Positions 1-12,430 of a stretch of DNA of 64,000 bases are shown here, in pieces (positions within the stretch are counted from its first letter, which is position 1; each line of letters starts with the position of its first letter). The notes below the pieces were generated by a model. The model made no database searches. It saw only the letters and a program-made list of their open reading frames with translations, and was not told the DNA's origin. Origin of the DNA: Nymphalis io (lineage: Eukaryota > Arthropoda > Insecta > Lepidoptera > Nymphalidae); the NCBI RefSeq assembly GCF_905147045.1, contig NC_065905.1:1860001-1924000 (forward strand), in the 5' to 3' direction. The position numbers and the translations under genes were made by a program.

Positions 1-414
1 AACCTACGTAGTATTGTATGCTCATCTGAACTATTGGAACGATTATGATTTCTTACCTCAAAGAATTCTACTATAGAGTACTTAAGACCTCTCACACGCG
101 GACGAAACTAGTAGCATAAAAATTAATACAATACAAATAAGTACAAATTTAATAATTAATATTTAATTCATGTTATACTCTTTAAAAAAACTTATGATTT
201 CTGGTTGATTCTTCTAGTCCTGAACATTCTGAAGGTCTTTTTTATTTATTGTTTTTGGATCTCCACAGACGCGTCCGTGCCTTTAGTTTATTTTATATTT
301 AATTTGTTTTAATGTTATTTTAATGCGGCATCACAATCTTATAAAAGTATAATTTAACTAGCGCATAAGAGCCTGGTATTAGAACCTGCATAGGCGCGCC
401 AATTGTCGGTTTTC

Positions 415-500
415 ACGATAGCATGCACGAGCGTTCCCGTGATGCCCCTCTGACGAGACGAAGTGGGTACCGCTGGTGGGTACCGTTAGTGGCGGTATTA
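415..500 (+). repeat. Second copy of GC-rich repeat G
   Basis: CGTTCCCGTGATGCCCCTC, then GGGTACCGCTGGTGGGTACC, match the start of the 42.77 kb block (CCCGTGGCGCTCCTC, GGGTACCGCTGG). It is fused directly to a family A fragment. Confidence 0.45.
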
Positions 501-504
501 TTCT

Positions 505-600
505 GGCGAAATACTTAGTATATTTTTGTGTTCTGGTTTGGTGGACCAGTGTAACTACAGGCACAAAGGATAAAACGTCGTAGTTCCCAAGGCCGATATT
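505..600 (+). mobile_element. Family A fragment, old
   Basis: TTTTTGTGTTCTGGTTTGGTGG, AGTGTAACTACAGGCAC and TAGTTCCCAAGG match the element's centre. Confidence 0.55.
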
Positions 601-939
601 TAGCTCATTTGCCGGTCGAACCTATTTTATTTATAAAAAAAACGATATCAAGCTTAAAATCACAGACAGACACTTCAATCATATTTATTTGTCGGTACTA
701 AGAAAGGAACAAGTTAACCCGAAAGAGAATTAACATGATGTTAATTAGGTAGAGGGGGAAGCCCCGATGCTGAGCGTATTGGAAATTTTCAATAACAATG
801 AAGGCTGAACTTGGCACATTACAGCATCGTAATGTAAAACGATTAAAAGCAAAGTTTTTACGAAAGGGTGTGGTTAGTATCGTTACGTTGTTAAGGATTT
901 ATATAGAGGGGTTATTACGTGTCCATGTATTATTTATTT

Positions 940-1080
940 TATTGCTTTTTTTGCGTGTATTATTTTTAGTTACACTTGCTCAGTTACCCTTCCAACCGGA
1001 ACACAACAATAGTAAGGTATATATACATTTCTGCTTGGCGTTAGAATATTTTAGAGATTTAAAAAAGCTACCACCTGATT
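940..1080 (-). mobile_element. Family A fragment, decayed
   Basis: GTTACACTTGCTCAGTTACCC, CAACCGGAACACAACAATAG and the terminal GCTACCACC are shared with the head half of the element. Confidence 0.6.
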
Positions 1081-1337
1081 AGAATCCAGCCAGAATTTTA
1101 TCCAGCAGATAAGCTAAGAGCAATTGAGGATTTTTATTATAGAAGCGAACACAACACGAAACTGCCCAAGAACGGATGAGTTGACATTGCGGATACGGAA
1201 GCCTGGTGTTACAAGTTCGTCTTTACGTCTCGAGCTTAAACAAAAATAATATATACATATATATATATATATATGTATATATTATATGTAATTCGAAGAT
1301 ATATTTTATAAGAATCTATGAAATTAACCAAAAGTAA

Positions 1338-1500
1338 TTGTCTCACAGCTGGGCATTGACCCCTTTTCCTTTGAAGAGGTACCACTCACACTGCTCCAGT
1401 GAAGACAAGTTACACTACAAACAAAATTAAGTAAACTCATACTCGCCGAATTTGAACCCATATCCTCGGTTAGGAACCTTTTACTCACTAAGCAAAAAAA
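1338..1500 (-). mobile_element. Family B SINE, decayed
   Basis: CTCACAGCTGGGCATTGACC, ACTGCTCCAGTG, GAATTTGAACCCATATCC (B box complement) and ACTCACTAAGC keep the order of the element in reverse. Confidence 0.6.
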
Positions 1501-2119
1501 TACAAGACACGTAGTATCCAAATAATATCCAACTCCAAGTCGATCTACAATTAGACAATCGGCACATCGGCGGTCCGTGAGCCATTAGGGCTTTAATTGA
1601 AAATAGCGTAACGGCTGTAAATTGTGAGTGCACCCCGCTTGCACCCCGTCGCAATGTCTCTCTGTCCTCTCCCGTGTAATTATTGCCCGAGGATCCTCTG
1701 TTAATATAAGACTGGTCGCATCTATCGTTTTTAAATATCTTCGATGTAAACGGACGTAACATTTAAGGATTCCTATTTGAACTTGAACTGTTGTACTGTT
1801 TAATTGTAAAGGATGAGGTATAAAAAAAAATCCCGCTGAAGTCTTCCGCCGGTTCATTTCAGGTCTGAGGTGTTTATTTCCGGACCGGTGGTAGATATAT
1901 GACAATCAAAAACTAAGTGTAACGCTTCTATATTGAATGAAGATTTTTGACTTCGACTTTGAAAGGTCTACCTTTTTTATTTAAAGGGGGGCAAAGGGGA
2001 GGCTGATGGACACTACCAACCAAACGGACCTCTGCATCACCGGAGGGCTTGCAGGTGCGTTGAAAATACCTGAATTATTGTGAATATATCACGTATACTT
2101 TAACTAACTAATGGTTAGG

Positions 2120-2275
2120 GAAATGACGTTGGTAACCACTTACCATCAAGTTACACATTTGCCCGTTTACGTTTTACTTTTTAGTAGGGTTTTGTAATTA
2201 CAGTGATAAGACATAACTTCGTTCCCAAGGTTGGTGGCGTATTGGTGGTGCCCAGTTACCTCATTCGCCAGTCCA
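2120..2275 (+). mobile_element. Family A fragments, rearranged
   Basis: A tail block (GTTGGTAACCACTTACCATC, about 2,129) lies before a central block (TTCCCAAGGTTGGTGGCG, about 2,222), the reverse of their order in the element. This is therefore two fragments or one rearranged copy. Confidence 0.55.
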
Positions 2276-2999
2276 GTGTAAAATGAACATAATAAATACC
2301 ACATAACATTGTATTCTATTCTTTGTTTACATAAAAAGACATGAGAAAGTTCGCCTTTAAAAAAACGTTAGAAAATTCATTCGACGTAACTATTTAAAAA
2401 AAAATGTAAATTAGGGTGAACGGCGCCTATTTGACCACCGAGGGTCCGAGGGTAGGGTCAATCGGTTGGTAATCGGCACTATCGCCCCGATCAGTTCGAT
2501 TCCCGCGGGTTGTAATTAGATTGTTAGACGCATGCGATATTAACGTGTCACTGAGGTAGACTAGACAATCTTGATACTTGTATAAGATTATAAATTAATT
2601 TCATTCAAACTTCTTACATGATAAATAATTAATTAAACTTAATAATAGTTTAAGCAGCTTTAAATCAGTTTTAATTTAATCAAATTATAAATTATGTAAA
2701 TTTTTATGTACATAGTAATTATATATATAATAATTATTATGCATTTTTTACATTAGGATATGTTTTAAAAAGCAGACAGACAATTCAAGACAGAATTCAA
2801 AATTTATATAATATCAACAAATTTAACAAATATTTTTAAATAAAACTAGTTGTATAATTAATAAATTACTATCATAAGAATATATGATAAGTATGTGAAT
2901 TAATGACGTATACGTAGCTTAATTTCTCCATCTCTATATTTATTTAAATATATACAGCAAAATACACGATATCATGTAAAAGTATTCTCTTAATATCTC

Positions 3000-3230
3000 G
3001 CTGCTGGGCTGAGGCCCCTTCTCTCTTAGATGAGAAGGTTTGGAGCTTATCCCATCACGCCGCTCCGATTCAACGTGGAAACATAAGTGAATTTCAGTGG
3101 AATTAAACACATGCTGGCTTGCTCACGATGTCTTCTTTCACCGCCGCATACGACATCGATTACAAACACTTTCCTCGAACCCGTGATCATCGATTAAGAT
3201 ACACGTATTCTAACTACTAAACAATCTCTC
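3000..3230 (-). mobile_element. Family B SINE, diverged
   Basis: GCTGCTGGGCTGAGGCC, CTCACGATGTCTTCTTTCACC and CGATCATCG-like motifs follow the element in reverse. It lies directly beside the LINE remnant at 3.38 kb. Confidence 0.75.
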
Positions 3231-3382
3231 TTTCAACCTAAAACATCCGTAAATAAATTAAACTGTTTACCATACACTACGGATACACTGAAAATCAACA
3301 TTAATATCGATCACAAGATCAGTACAGGTGACATTCACCCTTAGAAAAGGAGACTATCCACCTGTAAAGTTGGGCCAATAAA

Positions 3383-3880
3383 CTCTACCCAACAGTGACC
3401 ATGTAAGATATCTTGGCTTACACATTGATTGTAGGCACCACGTCAATTGTAAAAAACAGGAGCTTCAGCTAAAGTACAACAGCCTATACTGGATACTAGG
3501 AAGGAACTCAAGACTCTCTTTGGACAGCAACTGCTTATATTTAAAGTCATCCTAAAACCCATTTGGAAATATGGTCTGCAACTATGGGGCAGCGCAAGCG
3601 ATTCCAACAAAAATATACTCCAACGCCAACAGAACAAGATCACAAAGACAATTGCAAATGTAACATGGTACATAACCAACAATGAAGTTCACTAGCACCT
3701 TGAAATGAGTAAAATCAAAGAGGAAATTCGGAGTTAGGCAGCTAAATACAAAGATCGGTATAAGCCGATAACCATCACCCTAACGAACTCGTTCACCAAC
3801 TCACCATGGACCGGTATGTGAGACGACTAAAACGTCATCATATCCTAGAGCTAGAAGACCGGCAGTAGCTCTGGGCAGCA
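3383..3880 (+). pseudogene. Decayed Jockey-type LINE, C-terminal end of reverse transcriptase ORF
   Basis: Frame-by-frame reading gives VRYLGLHIDCRHHVN, then YNSLYWILGRNSRLSLDSN, a frameshift, then KPIWKYGLQLWGSASDSN, and finally RYVRRLKRHHILELEDRQ before a stop. The order YLGxHxD, LYWLLGR, PxWxYGxQLWG is that of the region after the catalytic domain of Jockey-clade non-LTR retrotransposons. In-frame stops and at least one frameshift make it dead. Only the 3' part is present, as expected of a 5'-truncated LINE copy. The catalytic FADD-type motif is not in the fragment. Confidence 0.8.
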
Positions 3881-5179
3881 GATGAGTAGACGCTTCCAAT
3901 GGGAAGCCACTCCGCATGACAACATCACAGAACAAATTTGCTCAAAGCTTTGGGGCTGATTGCAAATTCACACAAAGAAAAAAAATACATTATCAATCAA
4001 AAGTATCAAAACTGCTCAAGTATCTACAGCCACAATTTGATGTCGATAAGAAAGTCAGTTGAGCACAGTATTATATACATAATTTCTTTTAACGTATAGC
4101 GTGCCACACTCGATACAATATTAACAGTAACCTTTGTGTAAAAACAAGCGAAAGAGACAATTAATTATTTGTAAAGGGCAATTACGATGTTCTATAATAT
4201 AAATAACATTTAACAAAATGTGATATATCAGGGAGAAAGCTAACGTGCGCGAGTCGTAGCCGTGTAGTCGGATCCTAGTTAATGTTTATGTTGAATTTAT
4301 TCCGATATGAACGAACGCTTACAAATAAATAGCCTTTTCTTTTTCTCTAATACGTTTTTATATTGATTTATTGCGAAGGTCTTAATGGGGTTTTCGTTTT
4401 TTTTTTTCGTTTGTTTGTTTCCTGCCAAGTGCATTTTAAAATCGGAATATATATTTTATATAGATATAATATATCATACACACTACATACATAGTGATTC
4501 GCAATTTATACTATTCATTTTTATATATTAAAAATCTTATATGGGATATTACTTATTAAGAGCCGAAATGGTAGTGTGAGTATTTTTACATAATTATACT
4601 ACTAAAATTATGTCAAATCTAGGATTAGTAGGAGATATAAATAGTAAATAAGACCGTGCTGACACAAAATCCATCTCTCGTTGTGATCTCTCTATGTGAC
4701 AGCAATCCGTGCCGTCCGAGGCACGTAATCAATGAGAATAACAGAAAACCCAATTATTTTGTTCGATCCATCACCTCGATTATATTATATATTAACCAAT
4801 ATACAAACAAGTTGTTTATATAAGCAAATACTACGGTAAGCTAATCTTCAAAGTAATTTTCAACAAAATAAAATTTCAAATTCAGACAAATAATATTAAT
4901 TAAATTGGATTAATTTTCCGCAAATTTAATTTAAATAAACGGTAACTTTCTAAACCCGTTATCTATGAATATTGGTATTATTCTGTAACTCATAACTCAA
5001 CGTAAAACTCGATCGTGAAGTGTCGTAAAGAGATAAGCAACACTGATTGCAATAATTAGAAAAAAGCATATTAGCTTAAATTTAAAGTAATATAAATGTG
5101 AAAGCTCAATTTAAAATGCTTGTATGTAAGATGCGACGTTTATATCTATCAATATATGGAGAGAGTTCGGTCCTCCTGG

Positions 5180-5289
5180 CTGGCCTAGGCCAGTCAAGGT
5201 AGGGGCCTCGGGGTTGCCCCCTTTACCCGGGCTATTCCTCCTCGACGGTTTTGACCGTCGCGTCATTTCATTCTGGCCCAAAGGGCCAG
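5180..5289. other. GC-rich island of consecutive hairpins
   Basis: Four self-complementary segments follow one another: the perfect palindrome CTGGCCTAGGCCAG (5,180-5,193), GGGG...CCCC (5,202-5,220), CGACGGT/ACCGTCG with a TTTG loop (5,243-5,260) and CTGGCCC/GGGCCAG with an AAA loop (5,273-5,289). The flanks are AT-rich with TATCAA-like ends. It may be the 3' UTR of a LINE or a small structured element. I do not recognise the family. Confidence 0.6.
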
Positions 5290-5379
5290 GGTCTCAATGA
5301 CCTGTGGCAATATATATCAACAAAGTATGATGACTTTTGTAATTTGCCGCAAGATGGCGCTGCAACTCAACAACATTTA

Positions 5380-5660
5380 TAACAAATAAAATCAAAATAT
5401 ACTTTAATCAAGTAAGCTCTTGCGACGATTTTTAATTTGTAATTATGTATGTAATACAAGATATATATATATATATATTTTCTTTAAATTTTTGGAATGT
5501 AGATTCTACCGGGAAGAACCGGATCAACCAAAGAAGCCGTGTGAAATACAAGATATATATATATATATATATATTTTCTTTAAATTTTTGGAATGTAGAT
5601 TCTACCGGGAAGAACCGGATCAACCAAAGAAACTCAGTAGTTACTTTTTTAGGTTAATCA
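5380..5660 (+). repeat. Family F repeat with an internal ~90-base tandem duplication
   Basis: AAATATACTTTAATCAAGTAAG followed by GTAGATTCTACCGGGAAGAA and ending AACTCAGTAGTTACTTTTTT is a common lepidopteran interspersed repeat. Here the segment from AATACAAGATATATAT through ACCGGATCAACCAAAGAA occurs twice in a row (about 5,454-5,538 and 5,546-5,632), nearly identical, with a TA microsatellite in each unit. Confidence 0.8.
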
Positions 5661-6184
5661 AGTTATACAGATAATTAAATATAATTAAATTATTATTTAT
5701 TCAGCTTCAAAACAAAGGAATACAAACTCGTAAAACGTTTTTATCATCTATACCGTTAAACTGATCACCATGACAATCGGTAAATGGACAGACAGACAGA
5801 CATAGCCTGGACAACGTCCACTGGTTCTTGCTAATTATAAATTAATCCACGCGAACGTGTTCATCCGTGAACGCGTGCAAATGTTTTTCAATAATAAATA
5901 ACAATTAATTTAATAGCTATAAACGGTTACAATAATACATAGGATTATGTATTTCTTAATAGAAGATCATAACATGTAGACTTGATTACATACACAATAA
6001 TTTATTGCTATAAATAACCAGCCGAGATTTATATCTTTTTTTTTAAAGTGAAACAACTAATATTGCGCTGCAATCAATATCGAGACACGCTACCCGCGAG
6101 CCCGTAATGTGCATCCGTCTGTACGTCTCATGACTTTTTAGAGGAAGTAACAGGAATTCCCGCAGCTGGACTAAGGCTATTTTA

Positions 6185-6245
6185 TGTACAGACGTACAAG
6201 ATAAAACATCTTATTTCTCAAGGTTGGTGACACATTGCTATTGAT
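6185..6245 (+). mobile_element. Family A fragment, very short
   Basis: ATAAAACATCTTATTTCTC and AAGGTTGGTGACACATTG match the centre of the element. An adjoining 40-base stretch at 6,140-6,180 looks like the end of a family B SINE. Confidence 0.45.
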
Positions 6246-6510
6246 GCTTATATTATCGGTGTTCAACCATGTTTAAAATTTCTTATACTACAGCCCATAC
6301 AAGGTTGTGATGTTGGCTCTTTGCCAGAGGGTTGTGATGTCCCCATTTTACATAAGCTTTTATATACATTTCTTGTCTACGCTGTTGACTGTTGATGAGT
6401 TCCTTCGTCTGGAGCCAATCTTCGGTGTAGAATCATGTTATGCTTACCTTTAAAATTGTCATCGGTACGGAAGGAATTAAAATTCAAAATCGTAGGATAA
6501 GAGGAATTGG

Positions 6511-6736
6511 TTCTAAGCATTGGTACCGTTAGAAATATTAACTATTTCTGACATCGCCAATGAGCCAATTGGGAATGTTATGTCCCTTGTGCTTTTGGTT
6601 ACACGTTATGTATGCTACACTGGTTCACTCATCCTTCCAACTGGAACGTAACAATACTAACTGCTGTTTGGCAGTAGAGCATGTTTTGAGTGGGTGGTAC
6701 CTACCCAGAAGTATTTGCACAAAGGCCTACCACCAA
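6511..6736 (-). mobile_element. Family A element, diverged, tail missing
   Basis: The sequence from GGTACCGTTAGAAATATTAAC to CCTACCACC is recognisable. It abuts a family C SINE that begins at about 6,751, so one probably inserted beside the other. Confidence 0.75.
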
Positions 6737-6750
6737 ATAGCTATTCCAGA

Positions 6751-7023
6751 TAATAGTAATGATAATAATATCCTAGGACATTATTCACACACGGCCATCT
6801 GATCCCAAATTAAGCTTGTACAAATCTTGTGCTATGGAAACCAGACAACTGATATACGACATATACTACTTTTCTTTTGTAAATATATACTTATATAGAT
6901 AATTACACGCCGACTCAGGACAAACAGACATGTTCATGCACACAAATGTCTGTCCTGGGTGGGAATAGAACCCACAATTTTTGGCGTGTAAGGCAAATAT
7001 CTATCAACCACGCCGGCTCGTCA
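6751..7023 (-). mobile_element. Family C SINE, full length
   Basis: The AAT-repeat tail at 6,751-6,772 leads into the body and ends with the head complement CACGCCGGCTCGTC. The B box is mutated (GAATAGAACCC on +). Confidence 0.88.
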
Positions 7024-7359
7024 AGCAATGGGATAAAATTGAATAGCTCGCAGAAGGAACGCCCGCACCAATATACATTGGAGCAGTCGATAAAATGATG
7101 TTTCCATATTCATTACAAACGAAATCTTGTCGGTTATCTAAGTGAAATAAATTACAGGGCTGTTAATTGATACAGTTTCGATTGTGGGGGAGTCGGCGAT
7201 GCGTCACGCGTTATCGGAGGTTTGTCTGATGCGATCGAATTAATGAGGAACGGCAGATGTTACGGGCTGAATGAAGACGTACATACAGAAGTACAACGTA
7301 TCCGATTAATCTTTCATGTCTATATTTAAAGTTTTTACTATAAACGCACTTTCTCATCA

Positions 7360-7740
7360 TCTATCATGCTTATATTATAAATGTGAAAGTGAGTTTGTTT
7401 GTTTGTTACGCTTTCACGGCTTAACTAATCAACCGATCGTTATGAAATTTTGTATATACGTTGTCAAGGGTACCGAATGAACATAAGCTACCCAACAACA
7501 CCACGCGTAATGGGGCCTCTTCGGAGCGAAGCCTCTGACGGAAACTAGTAAAAATATAAAAAATAAGTTTTGTGTGATGTTTTTCGGTTTTAAGGAAAAA
7601 CTAATTTACCGATTGATATGAATTTTTCATATTATTTTAGTTTATAGTTTAAGGACAAACATAGCTATATGGTATGTTGATATGTTATGTCAACACAGTC
7701 GGAGAGAAGATTTTCGGACGCTTCCAAAGCGAACGCTGCT
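7360..7740 (+). repeat. Family E AT-rich interspersed repeat, two adjacent copies
   Basis: TATTATAAATGTGAAAGTGAG, a GTTTGTTTGTTACGCTTTCAC motif, AACCGATCGTTATGAAATTT and an end at GGGGCCTCTTCGGAGCGAAG form the first copy (to about 7,555). A diverged second copy follows, with AACTAATTTACCGATTGATA and GCTTCCAAAGCGAACGC. The family is common in Lepidoptera. Its class (nonautonomous DNA element or Helitron-like) is not clear from the sequence. Confidence 0.65.
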
Positions 7741-8119
7741 CAATCTATTTACATACACAAAAAATAAACATTGTTTGAAAGATTTCTAAATATCTAAATA
7801 ATGTACATAAAGGTCAGACAGCATATATCTTTTATGCATGTGTCATTAACCATTTTCATATTTTATTTAGTGTTGTAGAAATAATCAGAAATATTTAAAT
7901 AAAAAATAAATAAATCTGGCTTTACTTTTGTAGTTTTCTTGTGTACCAATGGACGTCTAACCGCTACCGGCTTACAAACCCGTCTCGTTTAATAAGCACG
8001 TTGTAAAATATTAATTTATTACTTAAAAAAAATTATTATTGATTTTTGGCGAAAAAATATGTTTACAAAGTATTTAAACAAACCGTTTGATTCATATTTA
8101 CTGATTTTTTTAATTCGTC

Positions 8120-8182
8120 TCAACATATATTTTTATATATATATTTATATATATTTTTACATATATTTTTACATATATTTTG
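8120..8182 (+). repeat. ATATTTTTATAT tandem microsatellite
   Basis: Several 10-12-base units of the form ACATATATTTTT/ATATATATTT in tandem, with base differences between units. Confidence 0.75.
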
Positions 8183-8734
8183 CTCATGTGTTTCTGTACC
8201 GATTTTAATGATGTTCTTGCGTTAGGATCATTATAGTTGTAATGTGGACGACATTCGTATTACAAATTGTTAAGAAGAGTTATATGAAGTCGGATTTGGA
8301 TTTTAATGATTTGCTATGTCATTTACATGAAAAAAGATTTGTCTTTATTTAAAGCCAAATAAACAAAATATTTAAATGGGTCACACAATGAGACATAATA
8401 TGTTCTTTGGGCTTAAATACACTCACTCGCCACATAACGAAAAACTGATAATATTGACATTTGATGGACATTATGACATGTCGAAAATGATGCGTTGAAT
8501 TACTTAATATTTATTTAAAATTTTACAACGAACTGTTTCACGTTTAATAGCCTGCGATCAGTAAATACACTGTTTTTACATAAATCTTATATATATTTGA
8601 TAATCGTTAAGTGTGTATTCTATATATTATTGAAATTATAACTTCATTATAATGTATAAACATCTTAAAAAACGTCGCAATTTAACATTATATATAAACT
8701 AAAGTTACAGTCTTTGATTAGAATGCTTTTGCGG

Positions 8735-8880
8735 CATTCCAGGATGCTCCAATGCGAGTTGGGGAATATATGTGCTAGATTTTCATCCTACACTTACAGG
8801 TATCCTCACGATATTTTCTTTCACCGCTGATCACGAGATGAACTATAACCACAAATTAAGCACATTAAAATTTCAACATA
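8735..8880 (-). mobile_element. Family B SINE fragment
   Basis: GATGCTCCAATGCGAGTTGG, CTCACGATATTTTCTTTCACC and ACAAATTAAGCACATTAAAA match the SINE body. Head and tail are missing. Confidence 0.75.
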
Positions 8881-10069
8881 TTAATATTTTATATAGACTA
8901 TAAACGCCTTAAAACTATGGCCTATTATAGTGTGAAAGTTCCATGCCATAAAATTAGTATGGAGTTTTTACGTTAATTCAAAAAGAATACTTTATCAAGC
9001 ATTTTTATAATATAAACATGGAGTACTGACGTCATAGCTCAATAAATAATACGGAAATTAATTACATTTACCTATCACTGTATCGGATCTCAACATTCTA
9101 GTTTAACACAAGGTGTTTGGAATAATTTAACAATAAATTTCTAAACACTAACTCGATAATAATCAATACATGACATTTGTACTCGTCAAAGTTCTCGTCT
9201 TTTGTTCGTAACTTCCTGAACGAAACCACAGTTTCTTATTCAACCGTACACACATACAGACCTCTAATTGCATTCATATTGGTGACCACCTTAGCAGGTG
9301 CACGGCCGAGCGTAACGGCCGTCAGTGAAGTGGAACCTCAACCCATTATCAACCTAAATAGCTTTAATTTAAGTTTCAAAGTCCTCTGATAATCATGATT
9401 TGATAGTCAAACAATAGTCGATTAATGTATAGGATTTATTGAGAGCGAATTAAAGTTCAATTTCGCGTGTAATTTCGGTTTTCGGTTGAACAATAACATT
9501 TCACTGTAAGGTCAATAGCATGATGGGCGAATTTGGTTCGGTTAATTACTGAATATGTTTAGTGGTCGAAGCGTTTTGGGCTCACTAAGAGTTAATAGCA
9601 AAAAAGTGCTTATAATACACTGTTTCTCATGAAGGCGGATAAAGTAAATTAAATAACATTTGATTGGCAATGTATGTGATAATAGATATAGTTGGATACG
9701 ATCGTTTTGATACATTATTAAGAAAATGAATTGCGTTTAAGAGTTATAAAGAAAAGTAACGGATCGTTGCGTCTCTGATAGGATAAGTATGAGATGGCAC
9801 GTCAAGGATTTGAGTAATCGGTAAAGCGTAACGGACTCATATTTGTAATATTAAAATTTTATATTTTTAAATTATTATGGTTATACACTTTTTTTTTGCA
9901 CGGCGTTGAACGAAGCGGAGTTTTATTCGATATTTGAAAACTTTGAGCATTAAGTATTATTCAGTCCATTTGGATAATTTTTCTATATAGTTTTAATATT
10001 TAAAATATTATTTATTTTGTTATAATTGGTTTGTTATTTAATTCATCGTAAAGAGTAACAACTGAGTTT

Positions 10070-10355
10070 TTATTTATAGTATAGGTAGGCGGACGAGCAT
10101 ATTGGCCACCTGATGGTAAGCGGCCACCAACGCCCATATACATTGGCATTGTAAGAAATGTTAACCATCGCTTACATCGCCAATGCGCCACCAAACTTGG
10201 GAACTAAGATGTTATGTCCCTTTTGCCTGTAATTACACTCGCTTACTCATCCTTCAAACCGGAACACAAAAATACGAAGTACTGCTGTTTTACAGTAGAA
10301 TATCTGATGAGTGAGTGGTACCTACCCAGATGATCTCACACAAAGCCCTACCACT
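10070..10355 (-). mobile_element. Family A element, near full length
   Basis: The tail end (TATAGTATAGGTAGGCGGACG on the + strand) comes first and the head (CCCTACCACT) last, so the sense strand is minus. It is followed directly by a family F fragment at 10,365. Confidence 0.85.
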
Positions 10356-10364
10356 AAAATTTAC

Positions 10365-10450
10365 TACCAATAAAAGTTCTTGCCGGTTATTTTCGGTAGA
10401 ATCTACCCGCCAAATTGGCGGTAGCCTTACCTTAAATATCTCTTATCAAA
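10365..10450 (-). repeat. Family F repeat fragment
   Basis: AGTTCTTGCCGGTTATTTTC, GGTAGAATCTACCCGCC and GGCGGTAGCCTTACC are the reverse of family F. It directly follows a family A element. Confidence 0.65.
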
Positions 10451-10659
10451 GTCGTGGAACAGTTCATACGTGGTACCAGCTGTTTTATCATAAGCACAAT
10501 TAATCCATAGTGCAATTAGCGAGCACCTCCAGGGAATATAACATGTACAGTGTCGCGTGTCTGTATGTAAATGAACAATTTAATCGTCGAGATGGTTTCG
10601 ATGACAAATGGACGTGTATATTAATGAAAGGTAAGTTTTCGTTGTGTTATTGTTATTAA

Positions 10660-10850
10660 CTAATCGGAACCGATGGCTCAGTGGTTAGAACAATAAATAA
10701 TGATTTCGAACGGATATTTCGGGTTCAAAACACTTTTAAACATACTGTGTTGGATAAAATTCTGCCACTTACTGAGTAGGTACACCCATTCATCAAATAT
10801 TTTTTGTATGTGTTTGTCCAGCCGTGGGACAATATTTACAATCTCTAATG
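10660..10850 (+). mobile_element. Family B SINE, decayed
   Basis: CCGATGGCTCAGTGGTTAGA head, TCGGGTTCAAAAC B box and TTTGTCCAGCCGTGGGACAA end, with the middle shortened. Confidence 0.6.
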
Positions 10851-11167
10851 TATTGTTAATGAATTTGTAACTTACTATTATAAAACTTAATCCTACATTA
10901 CTGAAAATATTCAATATAATTTAAAATATAAAAAATATGCGCCTGCGCAAGTAATCGTTAATCTTTAAACGTAAAAATAAAACAGAAATGTTACAATACC
11001 GCATTAAAGATAACACCACCACACTCACCACCGCCTGCCGTCGATAAAATCGATACCACCATCGAAACCGCCATAGTAATTAACTGTTTCGGACACCACA
11101 TGTCAGTTGATAATAAAAAACTTTAAAGTGAGCAACTAATTATCGATGGGGGAAACACGTAGCTTTC

Positions 11168-11222
11168 TCATATGTGTGTGTGCGTGTGTTTGTGTGTGTG
11201 TGTGTATGTGTGCAGTGTGTGT
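11168..11222 (+). repeat. GT/TG microsatellite, interrupted
   Basis: About 55 bases of TG dinucleotides with C and A interruptions. It is likely polymorphic in length. Confidence 0.9.
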
Positions 11223-11496
11223 CACATCCAAATAACGTTATTTTATAACTAGCAAAATCCGCAGATGCGTCAACGTGGAATTCTTCGGCTTGTGATGAGA
11301 ATCCTTTAAAATCTGCTATTTTAACTTAATATTCCTATTCGAATTAAATATATTAAAATTATAAGGTTGACCGCGGTATTTTAAAATAAATTTTTTTATT
11401 GTTTTCGTTTTGCTAACTCGCAAATTAACTTAAAAAGTGTCAGTTATTTTAAAATCACAGACAGACACTTCAATTTTATTTATTTGTGTATATTAT

Positions 11497-11752
11497 CTAG
11501 TGGTCCTCGGTTCAAACCCCGGGTCAGGCCAATAAATAGTTATTGGGTTTTTCTATCGAAGATTTTCATTATCAGTCCGGAGTCTGGAAGTTGGAAGTGT
11601 GTACACTCCACTGCCTCAGAAAGCATGTAAAGCCGTTGGTCCTGCGGCTGAACTCTTTCCGGTCGCGTCGGATTGCCGTCCCATAGGATTATGAAAGGCC
11701 ATAGAGAATGCACTTGTGTTCGATCACAAATTCGTGCACTGTTGGTCAATCT
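11497..11752 (+). mobile_element. Family D SINE
   Basis: CTAGTGGTCCTCGGTTCAAAC with the B box in place, GGAAGTTGGAAGTGTGTACAC and CGTCGGATTGCCGTCCCATA, ending AGAGAATGCACTTGTGTTCG. The A-box end is shortened. Confidence 0.85.
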
Positions 11753-12430
11753 CTAAAAAGATTAATAAATTATTATTCAAACAAAAGTGGCGATCATAAG
11801 ATCTATCAAAATTGAATTGTTAAAATATTATAAAAGCCGACGACATATTGAATTGTGACGTCATATACCATTATTTTCTACTTAGCTAATTAAGCTTTAT
11901 ATATTAACACATGTTCGCACAGATTAAATACATCACAATCATTTCGTGCGTCGCAGTCGAGTAAGAACAGAAAATTTAAATAAATGTCTAACACATATAT
12001 AATTAGAATTGACGTTAACTATGCGTGTGAAAGAGATAGCGAATAAATTAAAGATCGGAAGCCGATTGGCACGCTCCACTGCGGGTGACCAAATATGTTT
12101 TTTTTATCATTAATTAAAAATACAGTCGATTTGATGAATGATATCCTGGTGTAGGTTCGAAGTCGGTTAGAGTTACTTTCTTTGTTTAATTTATTGATAT
12201 TACTCATACACTATATGTCATAACCTATGAATATCATTACACTTTACAATATATACAAATAAATGAGTTATTTTTTGTAGTCTAGGAAAAAGTACTAAAC
12301 CAATATAAATAAAACCCATTCCAGAAGATGTAGTGCGTTTCGGAGAAAGTTTTAGTACATAATATTATTGTATAAGTAGGTTTTGTATTTTCACTTGTTT
12401 TAAATTTAGACTATTGACGTGACGAACGTA

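Noticed and set aside
2400..2520. tRNA-like SINE head with TTCGATTCCCG in a GC-rich patch
   Set aside because: A single B-box-like string without a recognisable A box or SINE body. It could be a remnant but is not supportable as a feature.
5454..5632. Direct repeats resembling a CRISPR array
   Set aside because: There are only two units, of about 90 bases, and this is a eukaryotic transposon sequence.
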